Below, piece after piece: positions 53,668-63,480 of a stretch of 64,000 bases of DNA. The DNA comes from Isoetes taiwanensis (Eukaryota; Streptophyta; Lycopodiopsida; Isoetales; Isoetaceae). The stretch is taken from NCBI GenBank assembly GCA_021234155.1, contig JAJEKV010000002.1, positions 8,596,811 to 8,660,810 of the forward strand, given 5' to 3'. Made by a program: the position numbers and the translations under genes. The notes below the pieces were generated by a model that saw nothing but the letters and a program-made list of their open reading frames with translations, searched no databases and was not told the DNA's origin. Within the stretch, counting starts at the first letter, position 1. Each line of letters begins with the position of its first letter.

Positions 53668-54337
53668 TGTTAGATAACTAGAGACCCTTGTGTTTATTTT
53701 TCTTTGATCAATCAAATATTCAACTTAGAGTCTTAATGAACCATAGAAGATAAGATCATAATATAACTTCAATAATGCTTATAAAATGTCGGGCTACTGT
53801 AGCAATGGTCTGAAGGACCAAATGAACACTAAACACAAAAATACATTCAATCGTTTCCTCCTTTAATTGCCTCCTCAACCATCGATTCGGCTCATCATAC
53901 AATCGTCTCTACAATAGTTATATGCAGGGTTATTTACAGAGTTGAATCTTGACCGATCCGGCGTCGTTTAGCTTGATCCGATCATTTTTAGACTGTCAAC
54001 TTTCCTTCTATGTATTCGGCCATCACCTCTTGCTTATTCTTTGATCGAATTATCATCTTCACTTTAATAATAACAATAATATGTCAACCATTGGAACCTA
54101 ATTTATAAGTTCCCTTTAACGTAACCATTGACCTTCACCTTTTATCTTGGTCCTGGGTCTCTTTGCACCTTTGCATTATGAACTTAGCCATGAAGAACTG
54201 ATCATGCCCTATACTTGCACTGTGCAGATACTTGGTGATGAATTATGTAACTATTCAGCATAATGCTCTTGCCTTTTTCTCTCAACAGATACATAAGCAT
54301 GCAGGAATATGTGATGACTAATGATCACATTCTAACA
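53668..54337 (-). mobile_element. Copia 5' LTR, 670 bp, complete
   Basis: The minus strand begins TGTTAGAATGTGATCATTAG at 54,337 and ends CTAGTTATCTAACA at 53,668. TGTTAG/CTAACA are perfect terminal inverted hexamers with TG...CA ends, and the primer binding site follows after one base. The 3' LTR is not found in the window. The start resembles the LTR at 25,657 (TGTTAGAAT), but the rest differs, so this is a separate family. Confidence 0.85.
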
Positions 54338-54631
54338 AACTTCGCCTTACTGCATGTCCTAATGGGCAGCATAGGGCTGATTTAAAAACAACTCAAAAGT
54401 TGAGCTTGAAATGTTAAAAATACAACATGGGAAAGTGTTAAAAATGTAAAGCATGGCAGCATGGTACTGATGGCGATATGTTAAAAATGTAAAGCATGGC
54501 AGCATGGTACAAATTTGAAAATCAATTCAAAAGCAAAGATTCTAACACTGCTCAAAAGTGGCGCAGAAATTTACTTTGCATGCATGTCTAATCTACGACC
54601 AAATTAAAGATTTCAGGTAACTTTAGGACTA
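54338..54631. repeat. Spacer with a ~45-bp tandem duplication (54,437-54,512)
   Basis: TTAAAAATGTAAAGCATGGC occurs at about 54,438 and 54,482, each followed by AGCATGGTAC. Nothing else is seen. Confidence 0.7.
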
Positions 54632-54898
54632 TCAATTTACCTCATTGTCGATTTCCATGACTTCCCTCTCTTCAAGACGTTTCTTCCTCTCCTTCGCAAG
54701 GGAAATTAAATTTTCAGCTTCGCCTTTGGAGATGCATTCAAGCGCAGATTTTGGATAATGGATGATCCACTGTTTTGTCTCCTCTTCAAGATCACCAAAT
54801 GATGTAATTTCATCATTTGCAGGAAAAGGAAGAGAAAGACCTTCACAACTATCATGAATAAAATCTATGGTCAATGAGACATTACCCACTCTAATCAT
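54632..54898 (-). CDS. Candidate exon, unidentified, head-to-head with the transposase
   Basis: The frame from ATG at 54,898 reads MIRVGNVSLTIDFIHDSCEG, a central acidic part (DLEEETKQWIIHYPKSALEC), and a charged helix (LAKERKKRLEEREVMEIDNE) up to a GAG-GTAAAT donor-like site at about 54,643. It is a well-formed protein-like exon without stops. The ATG lies only about 80 bp from the start of the TNP2-like frame on the other strand. I do not recognise the family. It could be a second transposon protein or a neighbouring host gene. Confidence 0.35.
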   Translation of the reverse strand: MIRVGNVSLTIDFIHDSCEGLSLPFPANDEITSFGDLEEETKQWIIHYPKSALECISKGEAENLISLAKERKKRLEEREVMEIDNEVN

Positions 54899-54979
54899 GC
54901 GTTATGCATGTTCGCCCTCATGGTCATCCGTCTTGTAGTTCTAAATGGTGGTAGAGATGAGGGGCGAGCAATAAAATAA

Positions 54980-57900
54980 CTTACTTTTCCTGTGCTTTTT
55001 ATCCCTAAAGAGAGTGTCATATCTTGTACTGATAGCCTAGATCCATTTCTGGAACCACTTGTGGCAGAGTTGCATGACCTCTTTATGGCCGGAAAGAGAG
55101 TAGATTATGCACTTGATGTTAATGCTATAAGTCCTGGATTGCAACAAAATTTTCACCAACGATGCATATTATATGCTATTACAGCAGATCATCCTGCCCA
55201 ATGTGAGATTCTAAATCTATCTTCAGGTGAGCATACCCTGTATTATTTTCCAAATGTTGTACATGCTAACTTCCTGGATTTAGATGTTCTCATTTATTTT
55301 TCTAATTCTAGACATTCCCATTTTGTTATGCAGGAGGAAAGGCTCCATGTCGCCGTTGTGATGTTGTGTTGCCTATCGCTCCAGATGGGAAGTATTATTA
55401 TGTAGATTTGTTGAAGAAAACACGGCTACCAAATAAGAAAAAAACAATGGATCATGTCCTTGATGGCATTCAAAAATTGAAGGATGGTGTTCCTAATGCA
55501 GCTCGGGATATAGGTGTTCGGGCAGCATGTTTTTTAAATTATTTCACCTATATGGATTTGATTTACTCCATCATTCTATAGTAGATTCTATGCACACCAT
55601 AGCTTTCAATCTCTTATGCAAATGCAATAAAATGATATTCGATCAAATTAAAGCTGCAGGGAATGAAAAGGTTGCAATGGATAGACTAGAGATGATGATT
55701 CGTGCAAGGACTCTTCGCATGAAGTCTGGTAGATATCCTAAAGATCCATTCCGACGATTTGGATTTTTTAAAGCTCAAGAACATCAAGTGTACAGTCAAT
55801 GGTATGCAGATTATGTAGCATCAGACTTGGTTAGTGAATCTGAATTTGCGGCCTCCCAAATTGCAACAGATTTGACACGGATATTTTATGATTATGCGAG
55901 AACTAATGGATGGTCAACAGAAACAGTAAGGGTGGCAAAGACATTATTGCAAGCTTGGCGTTTACATTGGAATGAACTTTCAGGACCAAATGCAGCTCCC
56001 TTGGAGCATATGGCAGGGGAATGTCACATTTTAGATGACATCGAGGTGATCGGTCCACCAGATATAACTTGGTGTTACTTCTTTGAGAGCACATTTGGGA
56101 AATTGATAGAAATGCCGACAAACAAGAAAGAAATGGAATTGACTTATGCTCGGGTAGAAAACCGCCTTTTGTTCTCTAAAATTTATCGTGAGAAGGCTGT
56201 AGACACTGATGGAATGCTACCTCCCGAGCGGGTGATGCATGGTTTAGAACGACATTGAGTAATGTTGAGCAAAACAATATGTCAACAAGCATTATTTGTG
56301 CAAAGTCTCAGACCATAGCATTGGACTTGTGGGCTGCGTACAAGCGATATGAAATGATTGTTTGGAAGGAATTAATCTCAAATAAAGGTGTACTCATAGG
56401 ATATGGGGAAAAAAACGAGTGCACAAAAGAAGAAGAAATTGCACTGAAACACACTTACAATTTGTTGGAATTGCTAGAAAGTGAGGTTTTAGAGTATAGG
56501 GCAGTTATGCTTAAAGGATCAATGATATGGGGGCATGCTAGGGGGAGTGGTCCAGAGACAAAAAGAAACTAAGGCAATGGGGTATTTGGAGAACAATGGT
56601 TACAAAAGCAATGGTTACAAGATATCATGGGGGCAAGGTATCTCACACGACCATTAAAAGCTAAAGATAAGGGAGATATTTTATTGGGAATGATATTTTC
56701 AAAGAAAAGGGAAACGTCCTATCTTAAGGAAAAAGGGGAAATATCAGGAATAGGATTCGATGCAGCTAAATATGGCATGGATCGGGAGAGATAAGAAATA
56801 GCATGGCAACGACCTTTTATCCAACAAAAAGGCCCGATTGGGCTATATCAGAAGAGAACGGCCTGCTCTAGGATTGAGAGCGGAATCGTGGACTGGGTTT
56901 TCGGCCACTGGCACAGATCCGACAGGAAGAGATAGCAACTGCTCTTGGTTCTGGCACCAGCAATCCGGATATTGGCTGCTTTTACCAAATCCGACCTGTT
57001 TTCCTGTGATTGAGCCGTGGATGTTATAAGCAGGGCATCTGGGACTGCTCTGTTCTCAGGCTTCTGGTCCAGCAGGGATATCTGGCCTTCTTGATAAGCT
57101 TGAGATTGTGATCGAGTTCTACTCTTTGGTGGTGGGATTGAGCCTAACTGAACCCATTGTGATTGTAAGATCGGATTGATAGCAAGCTGAAGGGATAATA
57201 GGCTGCTACTCAATTCCTTTCATTCTTCCCTTGGAAATTGCCTTAGTTCTTGTTCTGGATCCGGTTGGGTGGTGAACTGGATGCCCAAATCCATTGGTTG
57301 TGGAACCAAGATGATTGGTTGTGGAAACCAAGTTGATTGTTCTTTTTAAAGACTGTCTTCTTCTTATCTTGTCTATATAACTGTGGATCAAAGTAGTCAC
57401 GTCTTTAAGTTTTTCCCTTAAAGCGTATCAATCAATCTTTAGAAAAGGTGACACAGTGGTAGTCCGCAATGAGAACATAAGTGATGGCCATTGGTACGGA
57501 AAGGTGAGGTATATTTTTATCCATAAACAAGGGCTTCAAACCAATGTCTTCTTTGCAACTGACTATTATAGGTACTATATTACGGATGGTCAAATCCAAC
57601 TTGATGTTTCAACAGGTATGCCCATCCTAGCACAAGGGATGGAACCTTTTGACCATGAATCAATCTTGCCTGTCCGGCACATTCTTCGATAGATATGTAT
57701 TTTGCCGATGAGGGCAGCCACAGATAAAAGGTCTATTGCATTTGAAACGATGACCAACAAACTACCAGATAGACTTCTACAATTACATAAAGTTGGAAAC
57801 ATTCCGGTTTGGCCGTTAGAGGGTGATATAGTTGCAGTTCAAGCGGTGAAACATGGTATTGCTCCTCATTTAAGTTCATATGATGGATGCTGGTATGCTA

Positions 57901-58091
57901 TAGTTACTGCAGTCAATGAAACAGAGAGAAGGGTTAAATTAGCATGGTTGAAATCAGCAAGCAAGAGCGGACAAGAATGTTTTCAGATTTCTTATGAAGA
58001 GAAACGATGGCAATCTTGGAAATGTCTCTTGAGAGTTATGAATTGTAGAAAGGAGGGACGTGGGCGTAATATATGCTACTTTTGTATTTGA
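54980..58091 (+). pseudogene. CACTA-type (TNP2/Transposase_21-like) transposase pseudogene
   Basis: Exon 1 (54,980-55,226) encodes LFIPKESVISCTDSLDPFLE and PLVAELHDLFMAGKRVDYA, like the TNP2 phrase LLIPGP...LQPLVDELKELW. A GT-AG intron (55,227-55,333) joins it to GGKAPCRRCDVVLPIAPDG. A T-run at 55,530-55,535 holds a one-base frameshift. The next frame (to 56,258) contains HHSIVDSMHTIAFNL, the D-x-MH motif of this transposase family (about 55,575-55,605), and later WCYFFESTFGKLIEMPTNKK, like the P-x-E-x-x-x-G-x-L-K-R-x-P end of the domain. A second frameshift near 56,250 leads to SNVEQNNMSTSIICAKSQTI. After about 870 bp without coding similarity, a C-terminal domain (KGDTVVVRNENISDGHWYGK) and, past a TAG at 57,690, GDIVAVQAVKHGIAP and DGCWYAIVTAV follow in one frame, resembling the BAH/DUF4216-like tail. 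It is broken, so not functional. No CACTA ends were found. Confidence 0.75.
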
Positions 58092-58339
58092 AGTCACTTC
58101 ACGTATTTTTAGCTTTGCGAGGGAGAATCTTTTTTTTTTTTTTTTTTTTTTTTTTTTATTATTATAAGTTCTTGACAATGAACCAATGATGAAGTGGTAC
58201 AATTGTTGATATGGTAACAACTCCACACTTTTGCAAGGGTAACATGGTTGTGAATGGGAAACATAAGGACATTGAATACGTTAATACCATGACTCTGACC
58301 TTTGTAATATTTTTTGCACTATTTGGTTTGGAAATTTAG
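58092..58339. other. Intron-like spacer with a T-run
   Basis: A run of about 26 T at 58,132-58,157 followed by ATTATTATAAG. It ends with a TTTAG acceptor-like sequence at 58,340. Confidence 0.4.
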
Positions 58340-58524
58340 GGTTGCCTTTTGAGAACGGAATGGCTGGCATCTATCGAGCTAAAAGAACGGCCACAGATGA
58401 TCGTGCAAAAAGTTCATTTGGGACGATTAACAAATTCCTCATAAGAACTGCTGTGTGCGTGAATAGAGTCTGGCATAAAGCTGGAGGTCTAAGGACACAA
58501 CTAGATAAGGTATACTTTGATTAA
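58340..58524 (+). CDS. Candidate exon, unidentified
   Basis: Directly after an AG acceptor-like site the frame reads GLPFENGMAGIYRAKRTATD and INKFLIRTAVCVNRVWHKAG to a stop. The composition is basic and protein-like. It may be the last exon of the transposase or an unrelated host exon; I cannot name it. Confidence 0.3.
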
Positions 58525-58965
58525 GTACACGTTCTAGATGCCCTTAAATATGTGGTTTGCAAATTTCGTGGAACACTTGGGCCGCTGTAGCATCTGCTTC
58601 ATTGAGAGATGTCGGATTTGGTGTAGCCTTTTGTTGATGGGTAGGAAGAAGGGTGACCTCAACATGGCCACCAGGAAGAGACTAGAATTTGAGAAAGTTG
58701 CTGGACCCAAGAGCAAGAAGCTCTTCGATTTTAGGAAAGTTGCTAAAAGGACCTTGAGGGAAAATAGCGTAAGCAATCTTTGGAAAGGAGGCAGGCACCA
58801 ATGCTACCAAGGATAATGCTGACAAAGGCATCAATGATGGTTTGGTAAAGCAAATTTCTAAAGACAAAGGGCTGGAGCCAGATCAAATGGAAGCAGAGAT
58901 TAAGGAAAAAGCAACTGATGCTGATCTTCATTTGGGAGTTCTCCAAAACTCGAAAATCATCCAGG
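58525..58965 (+). other. Lysine/glutamate-rich coding relic
   Basis: Readable pieces in different frames: MATRKRLEFEKVAGPKSKKL (near 58,665) and GKEAGTNATKDNADKGINDG, then QISKDKGLEPDQMEAEIKEK (58,785-58,945), ending at a CAG-GTTCTG donor-like site near 58,962. Stops separate the frames. A decayed charged protein is likely; family unknown. Confidence 0.3.
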
Positions 58966-60595
58966 TTCTGGTTTACATTCTAAATATTTGCTTATTGCAT
59001 GCTTGATTTAAGGTGAAATTATTCTTTGATTTTATTGGAATATGTTTTATAGTGCTAGGCATTGGATATGAATCTAGAATATGCAGTATAATGGCAGGCA
59101 AATAAAACCCAGGATGCATGTTAGATGTGAATATTTCAGAAATTGGCAGGATACACTAATGGATAAGTATAAGAAGAGGGCAGATCTGAATTAAATAGAG
59201 CTGTACATGGCTTCTTTCAAAAAGCTGGAGTATAACAAACTATTACAAGTGTAAAAGAATGATTAAGCTATTGTTGCAAATGGCATGAGATTTTGAAGGC
59301 ACTGCTATTAAGTTGATGAGCTATAAAATGTATAAATGCTGGTTAGAAATATAGTTATTAAACCTTGGCATTGGAAATCGGATATAGATTCAGAATTATA
59401 TCTAGATCCAACTTAAGGGATAGGAGACATGCTTGATATGCATACTACTGAAACTATGAAATACGAAAAGATAGATCTAGTTAGGGAAGATCTAAAAGAG
59501 ATAGATCTGAAAGTAATATAGGCTCTGTTGTCGGACTGGAGTAGACTGGTACAACAGTAAGGAAATAATTAAATTATTGATGCAGGGCAGTATAATATGA
59601 CTGATAAAAAGACACTATTATTGAGAATGATGGCAATGAAATGTACAAATGTTAGCTAGACTAACTTACTGCTATTTGACATGTTCTTTTAGAATATCTG
59701 AATCAAACTACCAGCTAGGTATAGGATGTTGACCAGTAATTAGGCTTTTGAGTTATATGGCTTATTGTTTCCACTCTGACCACTATGCATAACACGAGTT
59801 TATTGAAATAAAATTGTAATCAAATAAAGAAGGAAAGCAACATGACTCTACGGTAAGAGAGTTCGTTTGGAGGATGCTGGCCTGGATGAAATTTAAAAAT
59901 TAAGGCCTAAGTAATTGCTGTTTCTTAATGAGAATGATGATATATAAGACCTATCGGTTCTGTGGTATAATCTGAGCATTTTATGCCATTAAACATTGTG
60001 GCATGGTGAAGGGGATAAACCCAAGAAGACCTATAGCTTACCTGTTAGTGACTTAGGCTCTTACCCTTCTTAGGCTAACTGTCCTTTGGTTTCACTGCAG
60101 GTAACCAGGTTTTCTTGCTCCATGCTTTGATGTTTTTGTTTAAGCTATGGTTCAACGTACAAGATGTCAAGTAAGCATGTTCCATATGGAAATTATTACT
60201 TATGAACAGTCTGCTGTAAGGAAAAACAGCCTTAGATATTCATGTAAACAGATGGCTTGTACTATTATAACATTTATCTCTGGATTATGTGTGTTATTTG
60301 AAATGAAGAGAAAAGCTTTTGTAATGTCAAAAGTATGTAAAATTGTTGAATATGTACAGTTATTGTAACTTTATCTTAGGCCTAGAAAATGATTCCTGTT
60401 AGTTTTCTAGGGCTGCGAGAGCTGTCAGATGGGCATATTTGCCCTTTATTCCAAGATTTGGACCGTACATAGCGATCCTCGTTTGTGGGGTATATATGTA
60501 TAAGTTTTTGTATACTGTATATTGAGATTTGCAAAATACTATAAGGTTTGAAAGAATGTACTTAATGGTGTTAATTTTGTACATGTATTATAAAT
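58966..60595. other. No gene recognised (AT-rich)
   Basis: Single-copy-looking AT-rich sequence with no domain. A 73-codon frame at 60,147-60,368 is uncalled for lack of any support. The region could be intronic or intergenic. Confidence 0.4.
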
Positions 60596-60780
60596 ATATT
60601 TTTGGGGCTCTCGCTGCCCTACGTAACCCCCCGTGTGAATATGCACCCAAACCAAAGGGGGTTTAAGGGGGATTTTAATTTAAATGTGTTAAATGCAATG
60701 GTTTGTGTTAATAATGTTAATGGTAGTTGTGTGTTGATTGATATATTAAAAAAAATTTTGGGCCCTTCGGGCCCTAACTA
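60596..60780. repeat. Paired GC hairpins in AT-rich context (possible transposon termini)
   Basis: GGGC-TCTCGCT-GCCC (60,605-60,619) and GGGCCC-TTC-GGGCCC (60,760-60,774) are two hairpins in the same orientation about 155 bp apart. Each follows an AT-rich T-run (TTTTG) and each is followed by TAC or TAA. Between them AACCCCC (60,625) and GGGGGTT (60,656) can form a third stem. Helitron-type elements have a 3' hairpin close to a CTRR end, and CCCTAA/CCCTAC would give CTAA or CTAC directly after the stem. The usual spacing and a TC start are not shown, so this is only a candidate. Confidence 0.4.
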
Positions 60781-61159
60781 AAGCAAACATAGGTAAACTT
60801 TATGTGCCAGTTAGCTTGTTTATGTAAGTATGTAAGTGCCAAGAAATATACACTATATAGGTTGTTTATGTAAGTACATAAGTGCCAAAAGAACAAACAA
60901 GCTGTAAGAATATAGTGATTTGCCAATTAGAATAAAGATAAACGGATAAAAACATATGGAAAGAATAAAGGGAACCATAATATAGGAGTTTTAATCGACA
61001 TGCTTTTTTACATATGCCTTGGACAAGTATGCTATGGCAATTGATAGGACGTCCAGATCCAATAACCTGAAAACCCCTATTAACGAAGAGAGAGAAATAA
61101 AGAGCAAATAAAGCCAATTCTGATTACTTGCAATTAGAAGAGAATTATGGAATGCATAT
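60781..61159. other. No gene recognised
   Basis: Contains a doubled phrase (TTGTTTATGTAAGTA near 60,816 and 60,860, then AAGTGCCAA). No coding domain. Confidence 0.45.
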
Positions 61160-61357
61160 TCACACAATAGTAAAAGTCTTACCGGTCCCTTCTTTCGGAT
61201 GTCGGCTCATGGAAGGAACAACATGAGTGGGAGCCAAGTCCATACCCCTGTGTTCTTTCAGCTTCTCAGGTGTGCAGCTGAGTAGGCGAGTGATAGGACC
61301 AACATCGCCACTTTTTCTATAACTAGTAGAAGTTGGAGCTCGTTCAATTTGTCTCAA
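61160..61357 (-). CDS. Candidate terminal exon, unidentified
   Basis: The minus strand reads LRQIERAPTSTSYRKSGDVG, PITRLLSCTPEKLKEHRG and LAPTHVVPSMSRHPKEGTGK to a stop. The wording is protein-like and free of low complexity. It may be the last exon of a host gene or a relic. No family recognised and no second exon defined. Confidence 0.3.
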   Translation of the reverse strand: MRQIERAPTSTSYRKSGDVGPITRLLSCTPEKLKEHRGMDLAPTHVVPSMSRHPKEGTGKTFTIV

Positions 61358-61903
61358 AATGTAATTACAAACGTCAAGATGAAATCCTCCTTAACTTGAT
61401 TGAGACACCTCATCTGTCGATGCACAAAAGTATGCAGAAATCAACGTTGAACACTAAGCACCAAGCTCATCCACATCCAGCCATTTGCATGCCCAAATTG
61501 TGCTCCTAAATTTGTCCAGACATATGTCCCATATTTCTCTAATTAAGCTCAAACTTGACGCCCTAGATGGAGCTTCTGATGTTGATTCCTTTGAACTCAA
61601 ATGTACTTGAAAAATGACCATATGTTTCTGTGCTTGAATAAGCCAAGCTTATCACGTGCATTAATCTGCACATACGAATATTGAATATTCACTTGGTGTT
61701 TTTCAGGACCGGGAGGAAGTATCTTAATCTCTGCTGCTTCCCACCAATTTCATATGCAAAATCAGTGAAACCTTGAAGATTTCAAGGCCACAACTTAGCA
61801 TGATAAATACAGCTCCAATTATAGAGCATTAAGTTGCAAATGGCATCAAAATCACAGAAAAATAGGATCTGTGTCCAAATTTCAATCTCCTCATTCAACC
61901 TCC
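61358..61903. other. No gene recognised
   Basis: AT-rich, no domain or repeat match seen. Confidence 0.4.
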
Positions 61904-62790
61904 TCAATCAAGCAACAGTTGTCTGTCACTTATACTACCTTGGAGCAGCTGTTTTCTCATGCTCCTCATTTCATCCCACTTGCCAGCTACAGCACAAATA
62001 TTTGATAGTAAGACATATGCTGCGGCATTATTCGGCTCCAATTTCAAAACATGTAATGCCGCGCATTTACCACGTTCAAAATCTTGATATAAGCTGCATG
62101 CACTTAGCAAAGACATCCACGTTATTCCATCCGGATGAAATGGCATAGAATGGATTACATCCTCTGCCTCTTTCAAGTTTCCCTCCCTTCCGAGAATAGC
62201 AATCATGCATCCATAGTGCTCCAGCCATGGTGCCACACCATGATCATGACAGGTTGAAACAAAATAGTGGGTGCCTTCCTGTACTAGGCCTGCATGAGCA
62301 CAAGCCGAAAGGGTAACAATAAAGCTTTTTCCATTTGGTGCAATTCCTCCTAATTTCATCTGTGAAACAAGATGGATTGCCTCCCGGTCATAGCCATTTT
62401 GCCCGTAGATCGCAATCATGGCATTCCACAAAACTACATCTTGTTCAATCATCCCATTGAACACCATTTCTGCATCCTGGAGACATCCACACCAATAATG
62501 AGGTCGGATTGAAGGCTGCAGTGCATGACTAAAGAATGCATTTCCTTACCAAATTCAATTGCTGCTAAGCATGCACAGGCATCTAGAATGCTGACAAAGG
62601 TGATCTTATTGGGCTCCATACCCTGAAGCTGCATTTGTTGGAAAAGATAAAGAGCTTCCATGTTAGCTTCATTCTGGACCAATCCACTCTTAGATATAAG
62701 GTTATGCATATCTTTTCCAAGGCAATTGCCGAAACACTTGCAATGCTTCACTACCTAATCCGTTTGCAATATAAGCTGCGGTCATGAGAT
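61904..62790 (-). pseudogene. PLS-type PPR protein pseudogene (C-terminal half)
   Basis: On the minus strand, pieces in order are: AYIANGLGSEALQVFRQL (near 62,780); GKDMHNLISKSGL; EALYLFQQMQLQGMEPNKIT and FVSILDACACLAAIEFGKEM; then, in a new frame, DAEMVFNGMIEQDVVLWNAM, IAIYGQNGYDREAIHLVSQM, LSACAHAGLVQEGTHYF and ILGREGNLKEAEDVIHSMPF. It ends in the E-motif region (LEPNNAAAYVLLSNICAVAG). The order is that of P, L and S repeats of organellar RNA-binding PPR proteins. Stretches are missing at three places (between FRQL and GKDMH, between KSGL and QNEANMEALY, and at SDLIIGV/DAEMVF with a frameshift near 62,460). After RKQL the C-terminus diverges to a stop, without an E+ or DYW domain. Confidence 0.8.
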
Positions 62791-63089
62791 TCCTACAGTC
62801 TGCCAATCAAAATAATTATCACATTCAACGGAGAACAAAGTATGAACCCTCCACGGCGCCTGGACAGACTGATTTCGGGCTTGACCATCAATACCCACAA
62901 CCGCTGCAGCTAAAAAAAACTAGCACAGCAACAGATTTGAAACAAAACGTCGCAGGCATGGCCCTGGGCTGTTGGGAATCTAGCTGCATTGCCTGATCAG
63001 TATTCAAAGAACTGATTCCCCATTGAATGCTACAAACAACCAAGTAAAGGTGAAGACAGCCGAAATTGGAGACAGTCGGAATTAGGGCA

Positions 63090-63135
63090 AGGTTAGGGTT
63101 TGTGGAATCGAGAAGCTGGAGGTTAGGGTTTGTGG
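63090..63135 (-). promoter_or_regulatory. Two telo-box-like motifs (AAACCCTAA) 30 bp apart
   Basis: GGTTAGGGTTTGTGG occurs at about 63,091 and 63,121. On the minus strand each contains AAACCCTAA, the plant telo-box common in 5' regions of translation-related and growth genes. They lie upstream (minus sense) of the PPR pseudogene and may belong to its old promoter or leader. They may equally be chance within a small direct duplication. Confidence 0.35.
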
Positions 63136-63378
63136 CCGGATGTAACTCGATCTGACCAAAAAAAAAAAAAAAAGCCTCCACCACAGGATTTGCCCCCTTT
63201 TGTAAAATCAACGGCTAACAAAAGGGTGCACTCTAGAAATACTATTTAGTACACCTAGATGAATACGGCCACCAAATCATATGAAAACCTTAGAGAAAAC
63301 AGTACAAAAACAGAAAAAAAACCCCCTGTTATAATGCTAGATATTAAGGTTGAAGTCTGGAAACAGATTGTATGAAGG

Positions 63379-63480
63379 TTTTTTTTTTTTTTTTTTGAAG
63401 GCAAGGTGGTTTTCTATTAATATAGAAAAGATTACAATATTGATCTCTAAAGATCAGATAGGAAGAATGAGCACAGTGAA
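63379..63480 (-). mobile_element. LINE 3' tail (second family member)
   Basis: A run of 18 T (63,379-63,396; poly(A) on the minus strand) is followed by GAAGGCAAGGTGGTTTTCTA and TTAATATAGAAAAGATTAC, like the L1-type end at 41,457 (GAAGG ... TTAATAT ... TAC). The extent of the element to the right is unclear, and no reverse transcriptase follows before the window end, so it is a short 5'-truncated insertion. Confidence 0.6.

Noticed and set aside
58132-58157. T-run at 58,132 as a LINE tail
   Set aside because: It is followed by ATTATTATAAG and not by a LINE-like end such as GAAGG...TTAATAT; it fits an intronic T-run.
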